Shown here: in pieces, positions 23,795-37,100 of the stretch
How the letters are laid out: each line of letters starts with the position of its first letter
Position numbering within the stretch: the stretch's first letter is position 1
Assembly: GCF_048771995.1 (NCBI RefSeq)
Contig: NC_133030.1
Span: 56,328,001 to 56,392,000 of the forward strand
Length of the DNA stretch: 64,000 nucleotides
Origin: Taeniopygia guttata
Taxonomy: Eukaryota; Chordata; Aves; Passeriformes; Estrildidae
Direction of reading: 5' to 3'
Notes under the pieces: generated by a model
Databases searched by the model: none
The model's input: the letters and a program-made list of their open reading frames with translations, nothing else
Told to the model about the DNA's origin: nothing
Translations under genes and position numbers: made by a program

Positions 23795-23970
23795 AACTTG
23801 ATGAAATAACCCTTGTGGCTAAAACATCCATGAATTTCATGAAGACTTCTCCTTACAGCTGGTCAAATAATCCTTTTAGCATGTGAATTAGTTATGGAAT
23901 TTCTATGTTTTATATCTTTATATTGTACTTTTAATATTGTAGCTAAATAAACATTTATATTTTAAAGCTT
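23795..23970 (+). other. SIVA1: SIVA1 3' UTR with AATAAA signal
   Basis: A short 3' UTR follows the stop. A canonical AATAAA lies at 23946-23951, so cleavage is expected about 15-25 bases later. The end given is approximate. Confidence 0.75.
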
Positions 23971-26900
23971 TTTAGATTGAGTCGGCTTTCTCCTTTTCCC
24001 TAGTTGTGATGTGCCTGTCTGGAAGGGACCACTCTGTGCTTTTACCTGGTGTTCCTGATGTGATACAGGATTCAGAATATTCTCCTCACTTGCTGGTCAT
24101 GTTAGGACACACTTTTATGGGATCAGAATAGAAATCAGTTGCTCCTTCTGTGCTTTCAGGTGAGTGTGAATCCGTTCTGGACACACAACATTTTCTTTGT
24201 GAGCTAACTAGGAGAATCAGCCAGGCCTGAGGGCTTTTCCAAATAAGAGAATTTGCTTATTCTGGTTAAGTTTTTTTTTTAAGCTATCACAAACATCTTG
24301 TGGTTACTGACAGCTTGAATGGTTTTAATCTTTCTGTGGTAACTTTTAATAGAAAGAGCAATAGCACACCAGGCTTGGAGCAGAAAATTTTTTCTCATTA
24401 GTAAAATTTCCAGTACCGTCACTGAAACGTCTTTCTTGGAAAGCAAATTATCTGTATGAGTTTATCACCCACTCTGTAAACTTCATATTGTTCTGAATAC
24501 CCACTCAGAAACAGCTCATGAAGTGGTCTGAAAAATGGTCAGCACTCAGGGGTACCTCTCCATAAACCAGCTCATTCCTCATTTTCTTTTCAAATTACTG
24601 CAGAGGCTTAGTATTGTTTGTGCTGTAAGAGTAAAGTACTACTGGACAGCCCCTCAAAGTAGTTTTCTTTTACTGATTTTGCTATGTTTCTTAAAAAAAA
24701 AGCCACTTTCCATCTGGCAAACCAGCTATGCCTAAGAGAAAACTACAGTGGTCTTTACCTCATGAAAATACTGATTTGAGTGGCTGATGTCAGACTTTAG
24801 GATAAAAGGAATGGGTTTGACACACACGAAAAGAAATCCTTGTGGCCCAATTAATGGTCTGTTTCTCAAATTCTTTGCCCTGAACTCCTGAAGCAAAGTC
24901 TGCCACTCATGCTTCCCAGTCTTCTCTACTGTAATTAGTATGTTTTGGGTGGAGTAACCTTGTTTTACCTGTTTCCCTCCACTTTAGCCATTTCTCTTTG
25001 AAGAGATGGAAAGTCCATTGCAGTGCAATTTGAGAGCCTGACTTCTCCCTTGCGGGGACACCTTTATTTGACATTCTCTGGAGGCATTCTGGGTACTTGC
25101 CTGTCAGAATCCTGCAGCCACCCAAAGAGGATGGTAAATGCTTTAGCAAAGGGTGGGGTGGCTGTTGCTGGAGAGCAGCTCTTCATAGCTGCAGTGTCAG
25201 AGCTTTGGGTGTGTCAGCCACAGGGAGGTGCAGGAGACATCCTCCCTCGCCCGTGTAGCACTTTGTATAACTATAAAAGCATTTGTGCCCTTCAGGGTTA
25301 ACTGAGGGGTGTCACTTCACTCTCAAGCATCCGTGCCAGCTTAGACTGACCATCTGTGCCAGCCTAGACATGCTGATGGATCTGGTTAGTTTTCCTGTTC
25401 TGCATGTTTTTGGAGCCAGTTAAAATGGGAGATTTACTGGTTCTTACTCCAGTCTTCATTTTGAGCAGCTGTGAAATGTGTCTTATCTTCATTCCCATAA
25501 CAAACAAAATAAAAAGTCTCAAGTCAGGTGACTTAGTAAAGAATGAGTTGGAATGTGCAGGAATTCCATGGCATTATTTGTCTTTTCAAAGCTCTAATAG
25601 ATGAAGTCAGGATGGTGGCAGATCTCTGGTGCAGTTCCCAGCTGGTATCACAGGGCAGATAAAAATGTTGCCCCTGTGGCAATCATTTTAAACCACAAAG
25701 CTGAGTTTTATGGATGGAAAGAACCTGTGGTTTATTGCATTTAGATGTTAGTTTTAGGAAAGAGTTTTAAAACTCGGCTTTGTTTCATTTGAAGCTTTAA
25801 GCAGTGAATTAAAGTGTTTTTCAGTCGAGTATATTTTTCAAAATGAAACCTTTAAGTATGTGTCTGCTTTTTCTTACTCTCTCCTGAGGGTGAGAGACTG
25901 AAAATAATGTTTTGCTTCTAGGCTCTGGGAGAGATGAGACATGTTGTTTACAAATGATTTGTGTTTCAAACTAGTGATAGAAATGTTTTTTTGGCTCATT
26001 TAGTCACTGCTGTATTTCATAGAAAGCTGTCCTCTGTAAACAATGACATAAATTTCATGGCTTAATGTTCTTATTTGTTATCCTCTAGCTGCTTGAAAGA
26101 TGCTTGTGCGTTAGGATAGATACCCAATGCAGCGTGAAGAGCTGGGAGAAGAAAAGCAGGAGGGCTGGAAGAAGGTTAGAGGCTGGGAGGGGAAGGGCAG
26201 GAGGAGCACGGCATGGCCAAACCTTGCACAGAGGAGGTCCTTCACACATGTGAGAAATGGGGTGTAGTGGTTACCACATCTGCTTCTCTGGCTTCAGAAG
26301 GTAAGAAAGTTGCCTGTCTACCAAAAGACTCAAATATTATACAGGAAAGTTCTTTTTCTGGTTCTGCAGTTCTCAGATAAACAATGGGAGGTACGACTGG
26401 AGAGTGTTTATAAATCTTTGTAATGCCTACAACAAAGAAAAACACCTATGTGAAGGGAAAAATCTTATGGTGAGAAGTACAAAGATTTTTCTCTTTGCCT
26501 AATTAACTCCTCCTCACAAGGACTTGTCTATTGCCACTGATCATTGAGCTGTAATAGAGTTATAATACAACACATAGGGTACCCCTAGGACTGTAAATGA
26601 GAGCCAGAGAAATTGTCTGGTTTATTAGCTGAGCAGGAAATTTGGTTTAATCCTGTGCTTTTTTGTTGTAATTGCATGTTCTTCCCCTCCCACTCAGTGC
26701 AAAGTGTCAAAAATCAAAGTTTTCCGGCTGTTCCAAGGGAAGGAGATCCCCTGAGGAGCCAGCAAATTGATGGGTAAAAATATCCTGCAGTAATGATTTT
26801 ACAGATGGATGAGAAACTTCTGAGGCCTGTGTATCATTACTGGTGACATATGTCTCAAAGAGCAGACCTTTGTGTCCAAAAGGAAGTCAGCTGATCTGAT

Positions 26901-29779
26901 CAGGATAAAACAGTTTCTTTTAAGACTAATAACTGAGTCAGTTCTAGAAATGTGTGGTTTCATAGACACCAAATATTTAAGGACAGTCTAAAGTGGTAAA
27001 TTACTGCAGTAGTCTCCAGTATCTTCAGACTATTAGAACAAACCCACAACATTGTAAAAAAGCTCACTGAAAAGAACAAATACACTTGAGCTTTCTCCTT
27101 CAATAGCATTTGTCCTGTGTACAAAGGAAATCCCAAATATTTTGCAGTTCAATCCAGAAGTCTGCTTTCTTCCAAGAGAAAAGTGAGCCATTCTACAGAT
27201 GATCCAGACAGTGTGAAAATCAAAAATAAATAAATGTCATCTCTCCATTCTGTGATTGATGTGTCTTTTGTTTAATACAGCCATCACCTCAGCCTCTTCC
27301 CCTCCTTTTTATTTTAGTGTCCTACATTTGTTGCCAGTTCATAGGTTTTTGTGTTCCTCTCTGAACAGGTGATAACTAGATGCTGTTGTATTTTATCTCA
27401 GGACAGGGCATAAACCCCAGATAATGCAGGTGAGAGTGAGAGACAATGTCCTTTTTTTCCTTACAAGTATGGGTAAGGAAATTATCCTTTGCTGCTGTGC
27501 TGAGTTTGCTGTCATCAGCTCAGAAGTGACACTCAGAAGTGGCAGCAATATGCAAAGGGCTTAAATCTTCTGAATCTTCAGAATCTTACTTTGCAGAGAT
27601 GCAGCCAAGAAGTAGAAATGGAAACAGTTATCTTTGTCCCCAGGTTTGTTGGGCCTGTTTTCTTTTGAAAACACTCAGCTGGCCTCTGGCTGGATTGGTG
27701 AGACAACAGCAAATGCCAGCACCATGCAGGGAATAAATACTTCTCTCTTTCACCATGCTCCCTACCAGTCATTGTGTGATGGCTTTGGGTTTTGACAGGA
27801 TCAAACTGGATTAAAAAAATTGAATCCCAGCAAAACTTAGCTGTCATTAATCTCCCAAGTATGGAGTATTTGTACAAACTTGCTTCTACTGCTGCTCTGT
27901 AACTTTTGGTTAGGTGTGATACTGTTTCCTCATGGCAAATTCTGCAACTAAAAGCTCTTTGTGCTGCTTTTACTGCCCCTCTGGATCCCAAGAGCACTGA
28001 CTACCTGCACATGAAGCCCTGTGTGCCTGGGGAAGCTCCAGCTGGGATAGAGTGTGGCAGAGTAGCTCCTGTTTGTGCTGTGTCTGTCCTCTGCTCTTTG
28101 CAGTGCTTTACCACCAATTGTCAGACTGAGCCTAGATCCAGGCTCCTGCAGGAACGTGTGGGGCTCTCCAGGGAGAGGGAGCAAAACCTCAAACCAACAG
28201 CAGCACTCAGACATGTGCAAAACAAAACTCCAGAGCCCAGCCTGGCAGCACAACCTCGGCTGTGGCAGTTTGGAAGAGGAGAGGGATGTGGGGGGCTCCT
28301 CCCACAGAGCATCCTGCTCCCAGCAGCTCTTGAGTGAGGCTGAGAAAAATCACCTGCTCCTTCCTCCACTCTCTTTAGGGTTTTCACTACTGGGAAGGGG
28401 AAGGTAGCAATGCTTTGAACATTGTTTTCAGTGAGGTAGATTGGGTAACCTATTAAAAGCAGCCAGAAAGTGTTAATGATTCTTTAAGAAATAAGTAGGG
28501 GCTGTGTAATTTAAAGGCAAATGCATGTGGGTAGAAAATTGGAATAAAATTCTTCCATATTACATTTTATTTTACATTATTAATTGCAATAAAGTGAACG
28601 TGATCACACAGCATTGTATATTTTGATGGCTAATGTGCATGCATACACATATATAACTTTTTTTGTATAGATATTGAAATACCATAGCTTTTGCAGTTTG
28701 CATTTTGAACTGCTATAATTGTAATACAAGCTTTAATATTTGCTGGTGGTGTGTATTCTGTGCTTTTGTTATTTTGTTTTCTTCCTCTGGGAAAAAACTC
28801 AGCTGGAATCAAATTATTTTCTTTTACACTTTTATTAAAAGTTTTTATGCTCATGGCTGTAGTTTGCATTAAAACCCTGTGATAGATGTTAAGTTACTTA
28901 TCTCTTGCAGAGCTTATTATTGCTTGAACATTTTGTGGTTATAGGATTTACTTTAAATTTTAGGATTTATTTAATTGTATTTTCTTACATTGCTTTGCTC
29001 AAGCGTCATAGTTTAAATCATGATCCCCTTCTCATTTATTTGTTCTGTAAGACGCAGATGTTTTTCTGTTTCTTCTTTCCCTGCAAAGACCCAGTTGAAG
29101 GTTTTGAGGGCAGGTGTCCTCTTGATAACCTGCACCAGTACTGTCCTGATCTGGTCTGTATGATTTCTCTTCAACTTGCACTGAATTCCACCAGCTGCCA
29201 GCGGCTCCTTGTGCAGAAATGCTCTTTAATCTGATTAGAGCCTTAAGATAAAACAATCCCTCCTCCAGCCTTCGCAGCAGAAGTTTCATCTTCAAGTCAC
29301 AGGGTGGCAGCACGACGTTGGGTTTATGTCTATCGTGACCCAAATTTTTGGTGTTTTTCTGAAGTCTTCTCTCAGTTGGTACTGTAATAACTGGACTGCT
29401 AATTTGGAGAGGAAGTGTGTTTTAAAATATTCCCCTCGTAAATCTGTAGGTCAAATGTTCACAAAACAGATTTTTTTTTTTAATCCCAGATATTTTGTAC
29501 CGTTCATAAAATATGCCCTGAAATTCTGAACAGATTTTGCTGCCTGCAAAGACAAGAGCAAAATGTAAATCAAATGCAAGAGCATAAATTTTTCCCCATT
29601 TTTTCATTGAATTCTTATGTTATCATTTTGACAAATAACGGTGATTATATACCAACATGTAAGTTATGTCACACTTTTCTTAAAAAAAAAAAAGCCCAAC
29701 CAAAAAAAGAAAAACCACAACCAAATATTCCCATTACACATTTCTTTGCATTGAATTAACATCCTACTGAAGTTGTTTC
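23971..29779. other. Intergenic region downstream of SIVA1
   Basis: I see no gene here. Frames up to about 140 codons occur (for example near 27.6-28.4 kb), but they overlap on both strands and show no known domain or splice context. No recognisable mobile element was found in this part. Confidence 0.55.
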
Positions 29780-30180
29780 TCACAAAGGTGTGAAAGAGTT
29801 CAGTGATGTCCATGCCAAGAGTAGGACTGTGAATCTGGCCCAGGAAATGTGCAATGGGGCGCTGGCTGACAGTGGCACCTGAGGGATGGTCCTGGTGGCG
29901 GTGGGATAAAAGGTGAGAGCTGTGCCAGTATTTGAGGAGAACAATTTGGGGAATGATGGGCTGGTCAGTGTGACCTCAGCCCTCAGGAATGCTACAGTGT
30001 GAATCCTCACAAAAGCTGTGTCCAGCTCCACATCCCAGCACAGGAAGGGTGGGAACATAATTGGGAACAGTCACACAGATTTATCAAGGACCTTTTACAT
30101 GTGACCAACCTCACTGGCTTTTCTGAGGAGATGAGATGAAGGTGTCCTTGCCAGGGGAAAGGCAAACCTTGTGGGGCTGC
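29780..30180 (+). mobile_element. Probable old CR1-type LINE ORF2 fragment
   Basis: The wording is that of a CR1 reverse-transcriptase middle section in decayed form. A GLVSVTSA-like segment near 29960 recalls RPVSLTS, and FIKDLLHVTNLTGF-like text near 30080-30120 recalls FIKGKSCLTNLIAF. No long frame survives and the limits are uncertain. It is much more diverged than the CR1 piece at 21 kb. Confidence 0.4.
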
Positions 30181-30419
30181 AGGACCTGCACAGATCCCTC
30201 TGTGCCAGAGCTCCAGAGCTGCTGCTGCTGCTGCACAGGAGGTTTTAGTGGCCTGGAGACCCTGCAGGGCAGAGAAACCACGGAGGGGAACAAGAAGCCT
30301 GGTGACTTCCAGGTCACACATGGGGCACATCTGTGCTCTTCTACCACAGCACAAGGAGTTCATGAGTTTCTGAGGACTCAAGGCTGTGTGTTGCTTTTGG
30401 ACACACTCAGGAGTTTACA

Positions 30420-32635
30420 GTACTGTTGAAACTCCTCAGCACTCTGAGATCTGCTGCCTTCTTCTGTTCTCCTGAGCATTGATTGCTGCTGCCAGAAGTG
30501 AGGAACTGGTAAAAGGCTATGAGTATGTCCACTCTTACATCCTGTTTACTCTGCTAGAACTACTGATACGATCAAACTTACTCATATCCTTAGGTGTTTT
30601 GGTGGGATGTGCTGTAGAGTGCAGCACTTTGCTGAATATTGATTTCTGAACCTAAAGAAATGATTCAATTTTCAACCAAGTAGTTTACATACAGAATTTA
30701 ATGCACTTTTATGCATTTCATCCCAGTGAGTTTCATTTCATTCATTGGAGCTTGGTTCTCCCACACTTTCTTGCACTGAGTAATACCTCCCCAAATGAGT
30801 AAGCTGGTTGTTCTCATTTTGCTTTCCATGATAGCAAGATTATTTACTGCCCCTAAATAGATTTTTGAGTATTCTTAAATGCAGTAAAAAAAAGCTTAGA
30901 AACTGGGATCAGTTGGGATAACCAGTATAAGGAGTTAAAGTACAGTAAAATTTAAGGTTGAAAATATGCAGTCAATGTGCAGATTTTCATGGTCTCCTCC
31001 CAGAAATGTTAAGAAAGCCCATTTGAATATTTCCTTCATAAATTGTTTTCTCTTCTGTTGAGTGGTTTCACTCCAGGTTGTTCTGGAAGTCCTCACGTCT
31101 CTAAAAATGAGAGAGCTTGGTCTCAGTTGGGTGTAGTCGCTGTACTGCTGTTTACAGAGCTGGTTTGAAGAAATTTGTGTACTTATATGGGTCACAGAAA
31201 TGCAGGATCTTTCTTGTTCAGGGCATGGAGTAAAAAGTATTACAGAAAACTGCTTTTTTCCTGTGATTTTGGGTCAGCACTGCTGAACACAAACTTCTAT
31301 AAGTCCTGAAAATACCTTTTGTTCCTCACCTAGCTCATACTGGAGTGTGCTGTCTTGATGAAACCCAAAACCAGAAGTTACTGGAGTTGGAGGGCCTTCC
31401 TTTCTTGCCTGGTACATGACTTCACTCTGTTTACCCTGTGCACTCTCCTATACCCTCCCTGTCATGTTTGGGATCATTGCTGGAACAGTTTTTCTTACAT
31501 CTTGCACTGGCTTTGTCCCTTCTGTGCTGTTGCTGCTGTTAAGGACACAGTGAGAGCCTGTGCACTTCTGTTCCCCTTAGCACTAACAAGTTTCCCATTT
31601 GTGAACTGCAGCGCTCTCCTTGTTCTGCTGGAGAAATAAATCATGATGCTGTCCCTTCATTGCTGCTGCTGCTGCTGCTGCTGCTTGTAATCTACTGCAA
31701 AACAACACAACTTGGGGTTCTTTCCTCTTTTTCTTAGTGCCAGACATTGTGGCAAGTGCAGCTTCATGTGCAGGAGTCGTGGCTCTGAGCTGTACCTGAA
31801 ATATCTGTGATATTAATTCCATACGTGGTTGCTTCTGCCCAAGTTAAATGAAAACTTCCACCATAAGGAGTGCTGCCAGAAATGAGAATACCCTTTAAAG
31901 TTTAGTGGCATACATCACTTGGACATGAAAACTAGTTCCAACCTTAACACTTGTTCTCTGTATTTTCTCAAGAATTTCAGTTCTTGTGAGGCCTTTAACT
32001 TAGAATATTTTCTTAGTTTGCTTAACTCCTGCTACCATCTGTTGTTCAGTAACAACTCGGAGCCAAGGCGGCTGATGGAGATCTGAGTTCTCCTAGATCA
32101 GCACTTGGCACCACAAGCTTTTTCACAACCCAACAAGCAGTTCCAACAGCTGCATGCATGAATCACTTAAGTTATAGTACCCTGCAGTACCCTGTAAGAA
32201 TGGGTTTTGACAATCTGGTCAGATGCCACACAAGCAAAAGTGTGATGAACTGAGCTCCTTGGAAGGTGTAAGATAAATTTAAGATGATTATTTTGATACA
32301 TATTTTAATGCAACATGCTCCACAGTTTCATTACTGTTCAGAAAGTTCTGGGACTACTTAGATTGCATGTAAGAGTTTATAATTACTGAAAAAATTCAGT
32401 GGGCTGGGGTGTGTGTGTGTTTGTTTGTTGTAGCAAGCTATTCTGACACATTCCCTGTGGCATTTCATATTACTGAGAGACAGTTTGCCCCAGCAGTAGG
32501 ACAGCTCTTCACGTGCTTTCAAGTCAATCTATATTTAAACCTGTCTCCAGCAGTATTTTATTTCAGTTGTTTTACTCTGGTTTGCCTAGCTGTGGATGCA
32601 CTCTTGATTATGGTCTGTGTTTATTGAAAATTTGC
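30420..32635. other. Intergenic stretch with (TGC)8
   Basis: There are no recognisable genes or mobile elements here. The only distinctive structure is the trinucleotide run listed separately. Confidence 0.55.
31661..31684. repeat. (TGC)8 trinucleotide microsatellite
   Basis: Eight perfect TGC units are visible. A frame on the minus strand reads them as poly-alanine, but there is no other support for coding. A shorter GCT run lies near 30219-30234. Confidence 0.95.
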
Positions 32636-32638
32636 TGT

Positions 32639-32825
32639 CACAGAACCATAGAATGATTTATCTTGTAAAAAACATCAAATCCAACCAATTCACGCAGCAC
32701 TAAACCCTGTCCCCAGGTGCCACAGCCACACAGCTTTTAAAAACCCCGGGATGATGAGTGACTCCACCATTCCCTGGGCAGCCTGTCCTGGTGTTCACAT
32801 CCTGCTCTTCCACAAACACTGCAGA
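32639..32825 (-). mobile_element. CR1-type LINE 3' fragment, minus strand
   Basis: The plus strand begins with the typical reverse-complement CR1 start, CACAGAACCATAGAATGATT. It continues through ATCAAATCCAACCAATTC and ends in CTGGGCAGCCTGTCCTGGTG. The copy is truncated and diverged. Confidence 0.75.
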
Positions 32826-34044
32826 ACATCCTTTCATTCAGAGTCTGGCCCTGCCAGGGCACCCATAAAAGCCTGGCAGGAGGATTGTGTGGGTTCCAGG
32901 CTGGTTTCACAGCAGGCAGCACCAGCAGTGTCAGTGTCAGGAGCAGTGTCAGTGAGCCTGGTGTCACTGGGCAAACTGGGCTGCACAGCTGAGGATCTGC
33001 CCCCGTGTGTCATTTGTGTTCTGCTCTAGTGGTGCCATTACTTGTTTAATGACAACCATTGCTTTGGCTGAGTGTTCAACACGAGGCCATTTACAAAGGA
33101 TTTATGGAGTCCATATGTTTGGATTTCACTTAGCTGCCCAAATAAGTCGGGGAGGGGGGGAGCAATGGAGGTTGATTTTATTTTGAACCTGCATCTGCAG
33201 ACTAGCTGGAGCCAAGCAGGGTAACTATAGGATGGGACAATATCATCCAGGAACAGGGTGTTAAAACTTCTTGGGCAACTTGCACAGAGCTGCCTGGCAG
33301 GAATTCCCCCTCAGTTCCTCTTCAAAGATGAGATCAGTGGGTACCCAGGGGATAATGTGGGCTGGGTGCCAGAGAGGGGAAGCTTTCCCTGGTTCTGCAG
33401 TAGGATGGGAAAAGACATGATTAAGTCTTGAGTTCCAAGAGTTTTATCAATATTGTTGAGTTGGACTGAAAGCCTTTCACAGCTAGGAAAGTGGGTAAAT
33501 TGGTCCCAGGCTGCAGACTGAGGCAGAGAACTTGAGGATGCTGAAGTAGCTTGGGTAGCTTTAGTTTCCCACATTTTAAGGAGTTCTTAAGTGTTTGTAA
33601 GAGTTTTAAAGAGAAGATGTAAATATTTTCCATCAGCAATTTTCATTTAGTGTCTTATCAGGTACTTAACTCTACATTTTTAGAGAACTCTAGATATGTT
33701 AAACTTGATAGTTCATACCACAGAGCAAAGCGAAGTGAGATAAAGGGCAGGCAAATTTTCTGTTTTGTTTTCCCCAGGTTTTTTATATTTATCAGGTGGA
33801 AATTCACACAAATTTAGGTATGTCATGTAACACGAAAAGGATGCCAGATAGCAAGGGGTAACTAAATATTTTTTAAAGCAATCAATCCTCTTCTAACTCT
33901 ACTAAAGGAGCAACAGCGTGTGACAAAAGGCACTGGGCACTTATCTCCTCCTCTTATCTGTAGCAGAATTGATATAAAAAATATCAGTAGGAATAGGAAA
34001 TCACTTTAAAACTCAATGGGAGTCTTGCTCTTTTCTTTGTTTAG

Positions 34045-34113
34045 GCCAGTATGCCAAAATACACCAGTCAAGAGTCCACATGAAACTTGAGGACGTGGGT
34101 CTTTACGGACACT
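34045..34113 (+). other. Orphan exon-like segment (possible lncRNA or unknown exon)
   Basis: A 69-base segment is bounded by a strong polypyrimidine acceptor (TTCTTTGTTTAG) and a consensus donor (GTAAGT). One frame is open across it, reading QYAKIHQSRVHMKLEDVGLY then GH; the other two have stops. I recognise no protein and found no partner exons nearby. It could be a noncoding RNA exon or chance. Confidence 0.25.
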
Positions 34114-37100
34114 GTAAGTGTTCCTATGGGCTGGGGCCAGATGAAGTCTCCACAGTGACCCAAGGAGCATCCAGCATGAGGAAAATAATTATTTAAAGAG
34201 GTATTCTAGAGGTATTCCCTCTAGAAGGGACTGCAGAAGGTAAGAGACAGGGTAAGGCACAAAGAAAGACTGAAAGAGAGGGAGAAGAGGAAGAAGGAAT
34301 CCATTGTTCCTTGTCTGCTGGGAATAGATGGGAGAATGATGTCATAAGGCAAAAGGCAAATAAAGAGAACTGGAATTCTGAAAAAAAAAAACCAAAAACT
34401 GAAAAAAGGGGAAAGAAACTCAGTAGTGCAGGCTGGTCTCTACAGGTGCCACCCAGCAATCTGCATCCAGCCTCGGTGCAGCAGGGAACTGAAAGCCCAC
34501 CTCCATGTGCCAGCTTTTTTCCTGCTCCCAGGAGAGCAGATCTGCTCGGCAGAAGACAGATGGCATCGCCATTGCCTGTGCTCCTGTGGGGGCTTTTTCC
34601 AGATGGGGAGTTGGAAGCTTCTTTGTGCTGCTCCAGCCTTCCTGTGCAGCAGCCCTCGGGTGCTTGGGGCTCCACCAGCCTGCGTGCCTGATCCGGTGCT
34701 GCTCAGAGAAAACTGCAGCTGAACCCCTTAGGAAAATAAATGGATTTATATCCAGGGTTTTCTTCCTGTGTGAGGTGTCCTTGTTGACTTCTCTTTTCTT
34801 GTGAGGAGAGATTATAGAGGGATGGCTAATAAAAACCTAGTTACTGTCCGTGATCTGAAAGGAAAGTTGACACAACTGTTGTGCACAGGGGAACCCCAGC
34901 CAGCTCAGTGCCACACACGCTGACCTCCAGCCAAACTCTGCCTTCCTGCATTGCTGGGATGCCTCTCCTACCTCAGCCAAGGCACAGCTAGGAGAGGTTT
35001 CTCAAAGTTACCTGTCCAGGAAGCATTGCCCTCATTACAACCCCCTCTGCTGCTTATGGGAATTTAAAAAAAAGATCATTTTAAACACCAAGCAGCCACC
35101 TTTGATCCCCACTTCCTTCGCGTTGAGCAAGACACCACAGAAGGTAAAACTTTGGAGACGTAACCTGATTCTAAGTTTTACAATCAAATAAAGGGAGATA
35201 CTGAGTTTAATCCCTTTATCTTAGTTACACATTAAGTTTATGACCTCACCTGCGTAAATAAGTACATTTTGTTCCACTTTCTTCCACTTCCTTTCCTCTG
35301 CAACTTTCCAATCTGCAGTTGCTCCAAGACACTTTGTTCTCTCTGCTTTTTCTGTTTCATTCTACACTCATTACTGGATGGGGACCAGGTATTCCTGTCT
35401 TCCTGTTTAGTTTCATTTCTCCCAGTATCATCAGAATAAGAAACAATCACAACAACTAAACATATAATATGGAAAATTTACTGTGTGCTGCAACCACCCT
35501 AATAATATCACTCCATTTTTTTGTTCTGGAAGTTCATTGAAGGGCTAATGTTTTGATCTTTCTGCATATCTATAAAGCCTTTAAAAGTCACTGGAGCAAT
35601 TTATCAAGTATGTGAGAAAAATTCATTAGCTATTTAGAAAAAAAAATCACTCAGATGCTTTATGAGCTCCAGCCCTGTGTGTGGGAGAAAGTGCTGGAAT
35701 TGTTCTCTGAAGTCAGATCTGTGCCCCAGTGAATTAAAATAAAAAGCCAATTTCAGAGTAAGGAGCCTCTAAAGTGCAGCAAGTCCTAATGCAGAGCAGG
35801 ATCACAGAATCACAGAATAAGGCAAGTTGGAAGGGACCCACAAAGACCATCGAGTCCAGCATGTTTAAGAATGAATTTCATGTTCATTTTAATCCAATTT
35901 CAGTGAACTCTCAGGCACTCTGCTGAAGATCACAATCACTATTTTTTGTTCTGATATAGATTTTTTCAGTACTACACAACTTCCTGGGTAACAGCATCAG
36001 TACTGCAAGGACACAGCAGCACAAAGGAATAGATACAGAGAGTTTAACTAAAGATCACAGCATATGGGGAAGGGTCTGTGTGTCCTCTGTGAAGACTTTA
36101 CACCCCAACATAAAAATAATTCTATCTTCTGCAGGGTGAATGTATTAGTATGTAGAGAATTTGAGAGACCTTCAGAATCCAGAAAATACGGCAAATGCTG
36201 CGTTGCCATTTATCTTCTTGAAACAAACTCAAAGCCCCAATGAAACGCAACATTACAAGAAATTACAGTAACCTGAAAAAAAGACATGAAGAAAGTGTGA
36301 AAAACAGGGTTACATTTAACACAAAGCCAGTCTTTGGGGGAAGGCCAAAAAACCCAGTTACAGGCAAAAAAACCCCATGTGAAGCAGCACTTCAGCAAAC
36401 GGGAAACAGAACTGAGCTATGTGCAGGCTGAAAAACCACAGAGGGAAGTAGAGTTTTTACATATGAATACCTTGATTTGGTCCTTAAGAACCCACCACCC
36501 TCACAAAACCAGGGTGGCGACCATCAGTTAGAGAAATTTAAAAAAATGTCAAGCAGGAACTGCTGTTAACAAATTGCATTTGTTTAAAATGCTTTCGGGC
36601 AGAGAGCAAGCAGCCATCACCTGATTAGGATGCAGCATATGCTGCAGCAGGCAGCGGGCACAGGGCTGCAGGCTCAGCTGCAGGGGGACAATAATCCTGC
36701 TGCCTACAGGCACTGGGTGTTCCCTGCGTGTTCTTCCTCGTGGCAGTGAACCTCCCTGTTATTACAGAAATGAGCTCCAAGTGGAAGACAAACACTCATT
36801 TGCAGCGCTGAAGAAACAAGATCCTTTACGTTCACCTGTTTCTTCAACTGTGTTTTTACCTCTGAAGCTCTTCTAGATACAGTGAAATAAACCAGACCTG
36901 CTAAATCTTCATTTCCCAAACTTCTCAGGCAGATCTGTACAACTTGCACAGGCACTTTCTGTGTGTGGGCTCCTCTTCTGCATCTCTGTCTCCTTGGAGT
37001 TTGCATTCCCACTGTGGGCTGTGACCTCTGATCTGAGACCACCATCCTACAGACAGCTACTGGAGATAAAAATCTGTTTTGGCATGTGCTCTCTAAGCAG

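Noticed and set aside
34193-34675. A 160-codon minus-strand frame
   Set aside because: It is Ser/Pro/Leu-rich with no domain. Comparable frames run through the same bases on the other strand, typical of moderately GC-rich non-coding DNA.
36230-36520. Possible zinc-finger remnant
   Set aside because: Scattered His and Cys codons suggested it, but no CxxC...HxxxH spacing or linker is present.
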